From positions 32,687,076 to 32,751,075 of the forward strand of contig CM055096.1 in assembly GCA_029204225.1 (NCBI GenBank): a stretch of DNA of 64,000 nucleotides. Direction: 5' to 3'. This DNA is from Diphasiastrum complanatum (Eukaryota > Streptophyta > Lycopodiopsida > Lycopodiales > Lycopodiaceae). This document shows, piece by piece, positions 1 to 11,964 of this stretch (positions within the stretch are counted from its first letter, which is position 1; each line of letters opens with the position of its first letter). A program made the position numbers and the translations under genes. The notes beneath the pieces are model-generated. The model ran no database searches, was not told the DNA's origin, and was given only the letters and a program-made list of their open reading frames with translations.

Positions 1-1890
1 GTATAGAGCCATTTATGTCTAAGTAGAAAAGAATTCTCAAGGATGCAATAGGTAAGGTTCTTACTTTGACAATGGGCTTAGAAAACAAATGATAAGGACT
101 TGACAATCGCATTTAGATTGAGCATTATATGTTGACCATTTAGCAAATAGGGTTGGTGATGGATTTCCTTTCATAGTAGGTGGTAGAAAAGCCAAGAGTT
201 GGCTTTTGGAGTTTGTCAAAGATCTTGACAAGTGAGAATGGGGTCTAAAAGAGAGAGATATTGGGTGTTACTTAGCATGGCACTAGGAACTTAGCTAATA
301 TGGTTAATGACAAAGGTCACTTTGATGTGAAAAGATAGTAAGGCCTTTCTTAAATGAAGAGATGGTAGTGTTGGGGTTGTTGAAATGAAGGGTTTTTTTC
401 CATCAAGTTGGGGTGAGTTAGAGCACCAAATGTTTTTCAAGGCATGGACTTTGTCTATGGATATCCACTTATATACATGATTTTTTTTGAGAAATAAAAG
501 ATATGATGGGAAAAGTGGGAACAACGATAGTGGGACATGTATTGGAATATAAGTTATTTCTAGTGTTGGTTTGTGTCAATGAGTTTTTCAAGTTTACATG
601 AAAGAAGGAAGTGGTTCTTGATGTTGAGAGTGTGTATGCCAAGGCCACCCCTTTTGGTAGTCGAGATACAAATGAATCTTAAAAGAAAATTTGAGGTTAT
701 TATTATAGAGAAAAAATTTCAAAGTGTGAGTTATTGAGTTGATAAAAGCTTTGGCCTAGACTTGGCTCGACAAAAAAAAAATTGGGTAGGTAAAAATGAT
801 GCTTTTGATAAAAAGAACACCTAGATATTGTATTGAGGGTCATATGGATAGTTTGTGGTTGTCAAAAAAAAGAAAACCAATCTATGTTTCGCTTGTTGGA
901 AATAAAGATCCCAAGGAGTCTAGTTATGATGTGTGGGGGTGATGGGAAACCTTAAAATGATACTTAAAGGGAGAGGAGAGTCGTAAGAACTATAAAAGAA
1001 TTTAGACTTTTCTCAACTAGTGGTCAAAGAAGAGTTGAAACAAAAGGATGCCAAACAATGTGGAGAAATTGTTCATTTAGCTTGGTAAAGTTAGTGATAT
1101 GGTTAGCAAAGAGTTGATCTAATACATGTTCGTTAGGGATATCAGTGGCTTCACGGTTGCCTCCCAAGATTGTGCTTAATTGGCCCAATCAAGTGATTGT
1201 CATGGAGTTAAAATCCTTTATGAAAATTTTTGTATTCATTTGAAAGTTAATTGAAATGTGTAAGATGGTGACACCATTGAACAATGAGCCAAGGTGAGTG
1301 ATCAATAAGAAAGTAGGGCTAGTGAGTCCATTCAATGAAATGAGAAATTGGATGCGCTTCTTAAGTCTATCAAAAGGTCACTTGTTAGCTTCAAATTTGA
1401 AAATTTGCTAGTTGAGTCTTAATGCACTTAAAATTCTAGTTGTTTAGCTTTATATGTTGTTCGGAAAGATGGCAAGCAATTATGAGATTGAAATTTTTTT
1501 AAACTCCAACGTGAGAGGCCGGTTGCCTTTCAAAGTAGAAAAGTTGAGTGATGCACATGTCAAGTATAGTCATGAATATGAACTTTTTGATGTTATCCAT
1601 GTTACAAGACACATATGCACTAGCTTAAATACTTATGTAAGCAATTAGACTTGAGAGAGATAGATAGTCTAAATTCACGCAAGAGTTTAGTTATAAGATT
1701 TGATAATTTAAGGGAGCTGCTTATAGGGTAGTTGATGTTGTTAGTATAATTAGTAAAGCAAATATCTTTTCCTTCATTAAAATAGCTATTGAATATTACA
1801 TTTTCCTCAAAGGACTCTATCAATCTAATCCACACTTTTGATAGATTAGGCAAATAGTCCAAACAAATAAACAAATTCACTCAAGTGATG
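1..1890. other. No recognisable gene; decayed AT-rich sequence
   Basis: I see no reading frame resembling a known protein on either strand. Around 115-230 the plus strand translates for about 35 codons without a stop, but it resembles nothing I know. Frames near 960-1650 are interrupted by many stops. It is most likely old, degraded repeat or intergenic DNA. The left end of the gypsy LTR that follows could lie inside the last few hundred bases. Confidence 0.5.
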
Positions 1891-2000
1891 GTAATGGGAT
1901 GCAATATATTTCACATTTTGGGAGAAAAGAAATAGGAAATCAGTTTTGTTTTCAAAATGAGTACTAGCTAAAGATAATAAGGTTTGTGTCCACAGAATGA

Positions 2001-2101
<101 letters not shown>

Positions 2102-2137
2102 AAATGAAAAAGGTGTTTACAAAATGGTGTCACATGT

Positions 2138-2146
2138 CCTTTTATA
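2138..2146 (-). promoter_or_regulatory. TATA box of the gypsy LTR
   Basis: The minus strand reads TATAAAAGG, a canonical plant TATA box, within the inferred LTR. Transcription would start about 30 bases further along the minus strand, near 2110, immediately before the (GA)n leader. Confidence 0.5.
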
Positions 2147-2479
2147 GACAAGGCTAAGTTTAGGGTTTGATTGACCCACCTGACCACCAGTGGAAGAGCT
2201 CTTCATTCTCCAGGAGAGATTATGAATGACAAGCTCATGGAGATCCACCTCTATATACATAGTCCAGGTGGGGGCATCTCCAACCATAGGAGTCAAGCAT
2301 GACCATCGACACACGGTAGTTGTACACACTGACACAGGCCCACAACAAAGGTCACCTCGCGCCAATAGAACATTGACATGTGGCACCCAAAAGACCTATA
2401 GCTCCAGATCAGCGTTTCGTCCCATAAGTGAGACCGTCACCTCAAGTTACCTGTTGCGTGCCCTTATGGGTACGTAACA

Positions 2480-2496
2480 TTCCCTCCCCTTTTAAG
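2480..2496 (-). other. Polypurine tract of the gypsy element
   Basis: The plus strand carries TTCCCTCCCCTTTTAAG, which on the minus strand is a purine run immediately before the LTR start. It primes plus-strand DNA synthesis in LTR elements. Its position between integrase and LTR supports the element's orientation. Confidence 0.6.
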
Positions 2497-2535
2497 AGTC
2501 TCCTCCTAATGGGAGCAAACTAGGGAAGTTCAATC

Positions 2536-3746
2536 TTAAATAGTCCTCTCTCTCCCAAGTGTCCTCATCATTTGATTCGTCTTTCCAACGTACAAGAAAT
2601 TCAAAAACGAAACAGTTTCTCGGTTGGTGCGACGAATGTCAACCACCTTTTCAGGCACGTTAGGCACAAAGGTAGACATATCTTCCAACTCAACCACTTC
2701 ACCTTTTGGAATTAGGGAATCCTTCTGACTAAGTCGCTCTTTCAAATGACTTACAAGGAAAACATGATGAACCCCAACTCCAATTGGAAGATCTAGCTGA
2801 AAAACAACTGGGTTGATTTTCATTACAAATTTGTAAGGTCCGCTATATCGTGGAGATAGGTTATGACATTTTTCCATCCGAAGTACCTTTGAATCCTTAG
2901 GGATTTTAAGATACAGCTAGATTCCGACCTCAATTTTCTAAGGTGAGCAATTAGCATAAAACTGAGCTCTATCCTGAGTGGTTTTCATACTTCCTTTGGC
3001 CACTTGTAGCATTTCTTGCATATCTCGCAAGAAATCTACTGCAACTTGCACCTTGAGACTCGACTGAAAATGGAAAACGTGGCTAAAAGCCATACATCAA
3101 CATAAAAGTACTGAATCCGACGTCAGAATGCTTTGCACTATTGTGTGCGAACTCAACCATTGGGAGATACTTTTCCAATCAGATTGTCAATGAGAAACAT
3201 ATGATCTAAGCATATCTTCCAACGTTTGGTTACTATGTTCTGTCTGCTCATCAAATTCTGGGTGATTCAAAGAACTAAGACTAAGGGTTGTTTCAAATCT
3301 ATCAAATACTGATTGCTAGAACTTGGTAGTAAATTTGGAGTCATGATCACTAACAATATCATTAGGCAAGCCACACAATTTGAACAACTTTTCAACACAA
3401 AGTTGGGCTAGTTTAGATGCCTTGACAAATAATTTATTTGGTATAAATTGCATCATCTTGGTTAGCCTGTCAACCACCACCCAAATGACATCGTGACCAC
3501 TCTGGGTTTTAGGAAGTCCAATCACAAAATCCATTGAAATACTTTCTCATTTCTTATTGGGAATTTCCAAGGGATGAAGAAGACCCGCAACTTTGAGTCT
3601 TTCTGCTTTATTTTGCTGGCATTGTTCACAACCTTGAACATATGCCTTGACATGACCTTTCATCTTTGGCCAGAAGAAATTCTGCCTGACAAGGTCAAGT
3701 GTCCTTTGTATGTCTGGGTGACCAACACAAGGATTGTCATGACACT
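2536..3746 (-). pseudogene. Ty3/gypsy integrase, broken
   Basis: On the minus strand, from 3746 leftwards, there is an H2C2 zinc-binding region (HDNPCVGH, later CEQCQQNK). The integrase core begins MDFVIGLPKTQSG, with a second Asp in IVSDHDSKF. After frame breaks between 2880 and 3316, the C-terminal part reads LSPRYSGPYK and then VFLVSHLKE, as in plant gypsy integrases. The pieces lie in several frames, so no working protein can be made. Copia element A is inserted just upstream of the zinc-binding His, at 3747. The remainder of this gypsy element was not found with confidence on the far side of the nested insertions. Confidence 0.85.
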
Positions 3747-4547
3747 TGTCAGAAATGGTGAACTCCTGCAACTTTGCCGCAACACGAACATGAAGCGAAG
3801 GTCGAATGAGAACAATTCACGAAAGTCAACGTGCCTTGACTCGAAGGATGAACGATTCGCGAATCGTAAACATACCTCCAGGACCGTAACCGCAAAGGGA
3901 TGTAAAACGAAAGGTTACGAAAGAAACGAAAAGAACGAAAGCAAACAAAGGAAATGAAACAGACGTAGGGGAATCTTTTGCGCTGCCGGCTGGCAGCTCA
4001 ACTGGCTTGGAGTTGTAGACTTCACGCCCAGTTGAAACGAGTGGCAACGACGGAGAGTAACCGATTAGTTGATTAGCCTTAGCTAGTCTTGTGATTTTGC
4101 GTTTAGCTATCTTGTAAACTCCACACAATGGAGATATAAACTATCATTTCTGGATCATAAAAAAAGAGAATAGACAGAATTTCTGTAAGAGACAGAGAGA
4201 GAGACGTAGCGAGTAGAGCAGAAAAGAAAAATACTAGAAACGAAAAAGCTGTGCATGAAAGTCTGCCAACGAGCAGAACACAGCGAAAGAGTAGTGTCAT
4301 TCCGCCAACGAGCGAGACATTGACGATCTCGCTCTAAAAATTAAACTCATAATACAGTTGCTCTATTTTTGTGCATCTCCCTGTCTTGCGTCATATGTCT
4401 TGATTGCTAGAATAAAATGTGTTCTGTGATGTGCAGTCGTGTGTCTAGGTTCCTGTGAAGCTTCCGCGCAAAACAAAATTCAAAGACACAAAATCGTTCG
4501 CAAATACGAAAACGAAAACGAAACGATTACGAAATAGTTTCGCGACA
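3747..4547 (+). repeat. Element A 5' LTR (801 bp)
   Basis: It starts TGTCAG and ends CGCGACA directly before the PBS, so the ends are TG...CA. The first roughly 190 bases match the 3' LTR remnant at 11965-12155 at about 94 % by eye. It is rich in CGAA-type motifs and contains a 16-bp perfect palindrome at 3852-3867. The left flank ACACT (3742-3746) is the candidate target site, but the matching right flank is lost. Confidence 0.85.
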
Positions 4548-4560
4548 TGGTATCAGAGCG
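4548..4560 (+). other. Primer-binding site, initiator-Met tRNA
   Basis: TGGTATCAGAGCG is the classic copia primer-binding site, complementary to the 3' end of initiator-Met tRNA. It lies immediately after the LTR end, which fixes the LTR boundary. Confidence 0.92.
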
Positions 4561-4611
4561 CACAGATTATCACCACTGATTTTTAAGCAGTGATTTGCTA
4601 GACAACACAAT

Positions 4612-4899
4612 ATGGCTACAACAATCCAAACAAGAGTAGCAATCAGTCTTGATGGTGCAAATTACAGGATCTGGAAATTCAAGATCAAAACACTTATAAA
4701 GGGCAAAGGCATCTGGTCGGTGATCGAACTCTCAGAGGTGCAGCCTCCAGAGGGAGACCCGAGGAGAGCTGAATGGATCAGAAAAGATGAGCGCACAATG
4801 GCAATCATCGTTTCGTCCATAAGTGAAGATCTACTCATGCAGATTGAAGATTGCGAAAGCAGCCATGCAGCATGAGAAAGATTGAAACAGAAGTACGAA
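4612..4899 (+). pseudogene. Element A gag, N-terminal part
   Basis: The frame opens with ATG 51 bases after the PBS and encodes a copia gag N-terminus (YRIWKFKIKTLIKGKG and onward, the DUF4219/UBN2 type). It runs 87 codons to a TGA that replaces a Trp codon; the related gag at 49060 has TGG there (SHDAWEKLKQKY). The frame continues past the stop until element B cuts it at 4904 and picks up again after 9574. The capsid precursor is therefore doubly broken. Confidence 0.85.
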
Positions 4900-4904
4900 G
4901 TGAG

Positions 4905-5635
4905 TGTGAAGTTTTTATCACGTGTGAAATTCACCACACACCCTACAAGATTTTACTGAGGTGTTCTGATTGCACAAGATTGATCAGAGAACAATATACT
5001 TGAAAAATCTATGGCAAGAGCACAATGTCATACATCTGATGAAAAAATCTAATTTCTCACTATGAGAATTGAATGTTAAAAATAATTCTAAGTGCTCAGT
5101 ATGGGAAAACAACCTGCTCTCAGGTAGAGAGAGAAAATAAATGATGGAAAACTCAGGTAGAGAGAGAGAATGAGTCCAAAACACCAAAATCTCATTATTC
5201 ACAATATGGCAAAACATGCCAAGATTTCCCTACATGAGAGAGACTCGAATTTCTACAGTGGAGTTGCATGGAAAGTCCACTTAACTGAACTAATTCACCT
5301 ACCAGAGACCCACATGTGTAACTGCATGCATAAATGTTGCATGTACTGCATGTCAACTCATAAAATTGCCTAGACATGTGTAGATCACAGAAATCATTTT
5401 GCATGTTGCATGGACTGATTGCATGGGGCTTGCATGCATACAATATGACATTGCATGCTATCTAAACTTTTGCATGTCATCAAAATGGAATCTACCTAAC
5501 TCAAATCCGACCTATACTAGAAGGTTATGTGCTCAATTCACATACCTTTTATGTACAACATGAAATATAGTGGAAATAACCACGGACATGGCCCCAAACT
5601 CAAGATAAGAAGATAATATCTTGATAATTTTTACA
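4905..5635 (-). repeat. Element B 3' LTR (left copy)
   Basis: The plus strand begins TGTGAAGTTTTTATCACG and ends TTTTTACA, followed by the CTCCTCCTT polypurine complement. It pairs with 8859-9569. It contains repeated GCATG-rich stretches and a CACGTGTGAA motif close to its end. Confidence 0.93.
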
Positions 5636-5645
5636 CTCCTCCTTA
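5636..5645 (-). other. Element B polypurine tract
   Basis: CTCCTCCTTA on the plus strand is a purine run on the minus strand, adjacent to the 3' LTR and just past the RNase H end. Confidence 0.7.
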
Positions 5646-5649
5646 AAAT

Positions 5650-7420
5650 TTATGTTCCTATCAACATAGACTTCGAAATTAGGCCAAGGTTAGACCTCAT
5701 CTTGATAAAGACATTCTTGAGTAGTGGCTTGATGACAAGATCTGCAACACAATTTGTAGAATCAACACGCTCCAGTGAGATCTCTCTCCCAATGACTTTT
5801 TCTCTTACAAAATGATGAGCTACCTCAATGTGTTTGCTCCTTGCATGAAAAACTAGATTATTTGCAAGAGCCTGAGCAAAAATGTTATCATTCTTGATGA
5901 TTGGAAGATCTTCATCTGCATAACACTTTAGCTCCAAAAGTAGCCTTTTTGATCTCCTTTGTTGTGGTTGTAAGAGATTTGTACTCAGCTTCACAGGATG
6001 ATAAGGAAATAGTTGCCTGCTTCTTTGATAGCCAAGAAACCAAGTTCCCTCCAAGAAATATAGTGTAAGCACTTGTGGATTTTCTATCCAACCTGTCTCC
6101 TGCATATCTGAAAAAGCAATCAAAGTCAGATTTTCTCCCTTGTAGAATAATCCATAATCTAAGGTAGAAGATATATACCTCAAGATTCTTTTAGCCAACT
6201 TCCAGTGATATTACTTTGGATCCTGCACGTGTTGACTTAGCTTATGAATACAAAAGCTTAGATAAGGCCTAGTCATTGTTAACCAAATAAGTGAGCCAAT
6301 AAGACTCCTATAAAGAGTGTCTACAAAGGATTTTTCATCATCTTTCATAGGAACTTTTACAGTGTGCTCCATAGGTGTATCTATGCCTTTACAATTTTCC
6401 ATCAGGAATTTCTTGAGCATGGAAAGTGCATATCTACTTTGGATAATAAATGCATGACCTTTCCAAAAATCTATTTCAAGGCCTAGAATATAGTGAAGAA
6501 CTCCTAAATCCTGCATCTTAAACTCACTACCAAGTGCATGCTTAGTTTCTTCAACTAGCTTCTCATTATTTCCACAAAGAATGATATCATCTACATAGAT
6601 GAGAATAATAATTACAAAGTTATCTACAAACTTATAATACAAAGAAAGGTCATAAAATCCGAGTGATATGAGATAGGAGTTGAGCCTTGCATACCAAGAC
6701 CTTGGTGCTTGTTTCAGTCCATAGAGATTTTTGAACAAAAGACAAACTTTTCATTCATCACCTTCTTTCACAAAACCTGGAGGTTGCTCCATGTAAATCT
6801 CCTCCTCAAGGTAACCATTGAGAAATGCATTAGAAACATCAATCTGGAACATACTCCAATTGTGAAAACATGCAAGAGATATAAGTATTCGGATTGTTAC
6901 CATCTTTGCAACTGGTGCAAAGTGTCTTCATAGTCAAGACCTTTGATTTATGAGTAGCCTTTGGCACAAAGTCTTGCTTTATACTTATTGATAGATCCAT
7001 CATGATTATACTTGATTCTGAAAACCCACTTACATCCAATCACATGCATTTTGTTTGGTGGCTCCACAAGCTCCCATGTGTTGTTTGACATCAAGGCTTC
7101 AAACTCTTGGGTCATTGCTTCAACCCACATCTTGGATTGAAGAGCTTTTTGGACATCTTTAGGCTCCTCATCTGATATAAAGAGCATGATAGGAAGCTTC
7201 ACCTTCCACTTGCCTTTCTTCTTCATCATATGTGAGCTTCCTTGGTTCAGATCTTGCTCGTGTAGATCTTCTTGGTGTGGTAGCTTGAATTTGCTCCTCC
7301 TCAAGCCTCGGCCTCACCAACTCTTGAGCAGCATCAAGATTGATGATTGATCTTGCATGAGACTCCTTGATCTGTGCATCATCCAAGTTAAACTTCTGAT
7401 CTTCATGGAAGATCACATCT
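5650..7420 (-). pseudogene. Element B reverse transcriptase and RNase H, frameshifted
   Basis: Reading leftwards on the minus strand: the integrase-RT linker (FHEDQKFNL, PRRSTRARSEP) at 7420-7230; RT start with NNTWELVEPP and CKWVFRIKYN at 7304-6948; RT palm with the intact catalytic motif IYVDDIILCG near 6600; FKNLYGLKQAPRSWYARL at 6738; DTPMEHTVKV; then RNase H (AKRILRYISS, HARSKHIEVAHHFVREKV) to 5650. At least three frame changes and one stop separate the pieces. The YVDD active site is kept, so decay is moderate. Confidence 0.9.
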
Positions 7421-7471
7421 CTACTAACAACATTCTTGTCAGTAGAAGGAATATATACTTTGTATGCTTTT

Positions 7472-8358
7472 TTAGTGGATGCATATCCTACAAAAATTCA
7501 CTGCACTAGGATCTTCCTTCTTCCTAGTTTCTAGAGGCACATGCACAAAGCATACACAGCCAAAAATCCTAAGATGATCTACCATAGGCTTTTTCTTATA
7601 CAACATCTCAAATGGTGTTTTTCCTCCTATTGCAAGATTAGGAAGCCTATTACAAAGATATTTTGCACATGCAACTGCCTCTCCCCAAATTTCTTTAGGC
7701 AAAGAAGCTTCTAGTCTAATGGCTTTTGCACATTCACACAAAGTTCTATTTTTTCTTTCAGAACTCCATTTTGCTGAGAAGTATATGAACAAGAAAACTC
7801 TCTTTGAATGTCCTCTTTCTCACAAAAATCTTTAAACTTATTGGAAGTATATTCTCCTCCACTATCACTTCTCAAAGCTTTCAACTTGAAAGAAAACTGC
7901 TTTTCTACATAAGCTTTGAAAATAAGAAAAACATCATAGACCATGGCTTTTGAAGACAACATATAGATCCAAGAATATCTTGTATAATCATCTACAAAGG
8001 AAACAAAACAATCTGCTCCTCCTTTGCTCTTCGTTGATGAGAAATGAACATCAGAGTGCACGAGTTCAAATGGTTGCTTTGTTTTGATGCTTGATCTAGG
8101 AAAAGGTCTTCTGTGTGATTTTGCCAACACACAAGCTTCACAAGGTAGAAGCTCCTTTGACAGTGTCTTTGTTAGTCTAACAACTTTTCCTTCCTTGACC
8201 ATAGATTGCATGGCTTTGAAATTGGGATGACCCAATCTCTTGTGCCCCAGATCCTCCTGAAGAACCTTGGTCTCATAAGCAATATAAAGAAGTCTATCTC
8301 TCCCACGAGTTTCAAAGAACTGAAAAACTCTCTGGGAACTTACTTTCAACTCAAACAC
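7472..8358 (-). pseudogene. Element B integrase, frameshifted near the catalytic Glu
   Basis: The minus-strand frame from 8358 carries the gag-pre-integrase zinc module (HKRLGHPNF, then CEACVLAK). The integrase core follows with Asp in ELVHSDVHFS and Asp in LRSDSGGEY. The QQNGV...E region is broken by a frameshift at about 7770, and the rest (SSERKNRTLCE, LPKEIWGEAVACAKYL, HLRIFGCVCFVH) continues in another frame to 7472. It would not yield an active integrase. Confidence 0.9.
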
Positions 8359-8846
8359 AGTAATTTGTGTAAAATGAAGAGTCTAAGACCTCAGAACACT
8401 CACTTCTATCCAATTCTACTTGATTGACAGTGAATATTGATGAAAATGGTGAAAAGAACGGTTGTGTGCTCACTTTGGCATATCCCACGAGTTGAGTACT
8501 CTCTCAAACTCTCTGATTGCCTAAAACTCTTCTAAAAACAAAACAAATTGATTTAGAAACATGAGCAACACATTCTTTTCTTCAATACCTATCCAACAAG
8601 CTATAGAACATCAAATTTGGATCATTCCTTGAGAAGTAGCACTCATTAATGAGGGCTGATTTCACACATGTGAGCTCTCTGTCCATACAGGGTTCCGCTG
8701 GAGCAGATCAGGCTTGTTTTGATCCACTTATGATCCACAGATAGCTTGTCTCTCAACGAGTTTGAATCCCTCTCCCAAATTCGAGTTGTTGCAAGCAAAA
8801 GCACTAAAGATCTGATGTATACACCCTCATGTCTTCAAACCATGAA
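8359..8846 (-). other. Element B untranslated leader, no gag
   Basis: This stretch lies between PBS and integrase where gag and protease should be. No gag zinc knuckle or DSGA protease motif is visible in any frame. It probably records an internal deletion, or a non-autonomous design. Confidence 0.6.
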
Positions 8847-8858
8847 GCTCTGATACCA
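8847..8858 (-). other. Element B primer-binding site
   Basis: The minus strand reads TGGTATCAGAGC next to the right LTR, matching the initiator-Met tRNA 3' end. It proves the minus orientation. Confidence 0.92.
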
Positions 8859-9569
8859 TGTGAGGTTTTTATCACGTGTGAACTTCACCACACACCCTAT
8901 AGGATCTTACTGAGGTGTTGTGATTGCACAAGATTGATCAGAGAACAATATACTTGAAAAATCTATGGCAAGAGCACAATGGCATACATCTGATGAAAAA
9001 ATCTAACTTCTCACTATGAGAATTGAATGTCAGAAATAATTCTAAGTGCTCAGTATGGGAAAAACAGCTTGCTCTCGGGTAGAGAGAGAAAACCAATGGT
9101 GGAAAACTCGGGTAGAGAGAGATTGAGTCCAAAACACCAAAATCTCATTATTCACAATATGGCAAAACATGCCAAGATTTCCCTACATGAGAGAGACTCG
9201 AATTCCTACAGTGAAATTGCATGGAAAGTCCACTTAACTGAACTAATTCACCTACCAGAGACCCACATGTGTAACTGCATGCATGGATGTTGCATGTATT
9301 GCATGTCGACTCATAAAATTGCCTAGACATGTGTAAATCACAGAAGCCACTTTGCATATTGCATGCACTGACTGCATGTGGCTTGCATGCATATAGTATG
9401 ACATTGCATGAAATCAAAATTGAATCTACCTAACTCAAAGCCAACCTATACTAGAAGGTTATGTGCTCAATTCACATACCTTTTATGTACAACATGAAAT
9501 ATAGTGGAAATAACCATGGACATGGCCCCAAACTCGAGACAGAAAGATAATATTTTAATAATCTTGATA
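8859..9569 (-). repeat. Element B 5' LTR (right copy)
   Basis: This is the partner of 4905-5635. It starts TGTGAGGTTTTTATCACG on the plus strand. The terminal CA expected before the duplicated GTGAG is mutated to TA. Confidence 0.9.
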
Positions 9570-9574
9570 GTGAG

Positions 9575-9920
9575 GACTGCAACTTCAGTCATGCACCTTC
9601 ACAATCAGTGTACCAAATAATGCATCAACTTCAGAGCTTTCATCATTTTAGCAAAGGCAGAAGCTATTATGTAAATATTGTTAGAGGACTGGTCATCTCA
9701 TCAACGATTGCCGAACTTTAAAGTACAACAACGAGAAGAAGAAGCAATTCCAACAACAAGCCAATACTGCTACAACCAGTCACTCAATCCATCAACAAGA
9801 GGAAGATGAAGCTGCCTTTATGACGAAGGTTGGAGAACATCAGGATATCGACTCCTGGTACTTGGACTCTGGAGCAACTCAACATATGACTCACCATCGA
9901 GACTGGTTCCAATACTACAA
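9575..9920 (+). pseudogene. Element A gag C-terminus and protease start
   Basis: After a few codons of gag, a CCHC zinc knuckle occupies 9670-9711 (CX2CX4HX4C spacing), but it holds an in-frame TAG at 9682. The protease follows, with SWYLDSGATQHMTHH carrying the catalytic Asp. At 9920 the sequence jumps straight to the integrase tail, so the protease end, pre-integrase module and integrase core are deleted. Bases 9610-9920 recur almost unchanged at 12308-12618. Confidence 0.85.
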
Positions 9921-11953
9921 CTATGGTGTGTTCGGATGTGCAGCATATAAGCACATTCCAAAAGAAAAAAGAAGCAAGCTCGATGACAAATCAGAGCAAA
10001 CAATCATGGTTAGCTATTCGAACGGAACACAACTGTACAGGCTCTACGATCCAACCACGGAAAAGGTTGTTTCGAGCAGAGATGTGAAGTTTGATGAGTC
10101 CACATTCCCTAGACTGAAAGACGAAAAAGGCCATGAGATCTTCACACTGCTGCCCATTCAAGAGGGAGATCGAGGACAGACATCAAATCAGAATGCAGAG
10201 TCACAGACTCCAGAGCAACAAGAAGCAGAAGATCAAACCCACGAACAAGAAACGTTCGAGCAGTGACGAAACGGACCTAGAAGGTCAACAAGACAGAGAA
10301 GACCTCTAGACCGTTACTCTGACAATCTTCAGTGGAGCGAAGACACACAGTTTGAGTACTGCAACTTCACTGAAGAGCTAGTAATATATCAAGAACTATC
10401 CAGAGTCCATAGGGAGAATTCTGGAAGTAGGCAATGCTAGAGGAGATCAAGTCGATGAGGTGAAACGAGATATGGACATTAGAGCCACTGCTAGAAAACA
10501 GGAAAATAGTCGACTACAAGTGGGTATACAAGAAAAAGATGAAATCAGATGGCACCATTGGCCGCTACAAAGCAAGGCTTGTTGCGAAGGGCTACATGCA
10601 GAGATATGGTGTTGATTATTTTGACACATATTCACCGATGGCCAAATGACAAGCATGCGACTACTCCTTGCATACGCCACATGGTACAATCTGGAAATTC
10701 ACCAGATTGACGTGAAAACAACCTTTCTCCATGGAGATCTAGAGGAAGAAATATTCATGAAACAGCCTGAAGGTTTTGAAGGCCTAGACAATCAACAATA
10801 TGTCTGTCGGTTGCAAAGATGCATCTATGGTCTAAAATATGCATCACGAGCTTGGTATAAGAAGCTTGATGGTCTTCTGAAATCTCTAGACTTCAATCCT
10901 ACACAACCAGACTACAATGTCTACATAAAAAGAGTAGGAAAAGATTTTGTGATACTGACAATCTTTGTGGATGATTCCCTAATGATAGGAAATTCCTTGA
11001 TGTTGATCAAAGACACGAAGAGTCAGATTTCTGAAAGTTACGAAATCATAGATCTTGGAGAAACAACGAAATGCCTCAGGCTGGAGATCAGAAGAGATTG
11101 AACAAAGGGCGAAATGCACTTGAGTCAGTCTGAATACGCCATAAAGGTGCTCAAGCAGTACCACATGATGGACTGCAAAGAAAAGACCACACCAATGATA
11201 GCTGGAGCCAAGCTCACGAAGCAGGATTGCCCAAAAATGGAAGAGAGAGAATAGAATATGGTAGGTATACCCTACCAAAACTTAATCAGTAGTCTGATGT
11301 ACCTCACAATTTGTACCAGACCCGATCTAGCTTTTTCTATTTATGCCTTGAGCCAATTCTCTTCCAATCCTGGCCTGGCACATTGGCAAATGGCAAAACG
11401 AATCCTACAGTATCTGAAGGGTACCCAGAATATGGGATTAACCTACAGGGCTGAAAATGAAGAAAAAAGATTCGAGCTGCACCACTACACTGATGCAAGC
11501 TGGGCGAGCTGCAAGGATGACAACAAGTCCATAACTGGAGGATGTACAATATTGTGCAGAACTGCAATCAGTTGGATATGCAAAAAAGCAAACCTTGGTA
11601 GCTCAATCCTCTTGCGAAGCTGAATACGTCACAACTTCAAAGGTGGCGAATGAGGTAGTGTGGCTGCAGATGATGCTGGAGGCAATTGGGATACCACAAG
11701 AAGGGCCAAGCACGATGATGATGGACTCTTAGAGTGTCATCTATCTGTCCCAGGATCCTGTATTCCATTCAAGGACAAAACACATACCTCTGAAGTACCA
11801 TCACATTCGAGATTTAATCTCGAAAGGAGAGCTCCAGGTCCAGTATATAAAATCAGAAGACATGATTGCAGATCTGCTCATGAAGCTGCTCGACAGGCCA
11901 CTCTTTGCCAAGCAAAGAAAGGCAATTGGATTAAACGTGCAAAGCTGCAAGGT
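9921..11953 (+). pseudogene. Element A integrase tail, RT and RNase H
   Basis: The integrase tail reads FGCAAYKHIPKEKRSKL and RLYDPTTEKVVSSRDV; an acidic linker then ends at a TGA near 10265. RT pieces follow: YKWVYKKK near 10520, HQIDVKTTFLHGDLEEEIF at 10700, CIYGLKYASRAWYKKLDG at 10830, and the active site as FVDDSLMIG (10960-10985). RNase H begins with NLISSLMYLTICTRPDLAF at 11280 and continues through HHYTDASWASCKDDN with frame changes. Numerous stops and shifts make it a relic. Confidence 0.88.
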
Positions 11954-11964
11954 TCAAGAGGGAG
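11954..11964 (+). other. Element A polypurine tract
   Basis: TCAAGAGGGAG lies immediately before the TGTCAGAAATGG start of the 3' LTR, the expected position for the plus-strand primer. Confidence 0.75.

Larger units (their letters stand above)
4905..9569 (-). mobile_element. Ty1/copia element B, complete with LTRs and TSD, no gag
   Basis: Two LTRs (4905-5635 and 8859-9569) flank a minus-strand pol. The five bases GTGAG at 4900-4904 recur at 9570-9574 as a target-site duplication, and removing B rejoins element A's gag. The PBS lies next to the right LTR and the polypurine tract next to the left. Between PBS and integrase there are only about 490 bases without gag or protease, so it was a non-autonomous or internally deleted copy. 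The LTRs differ by roughly 5-7 % by eye, so it is not recent. Confidence 0.93.
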
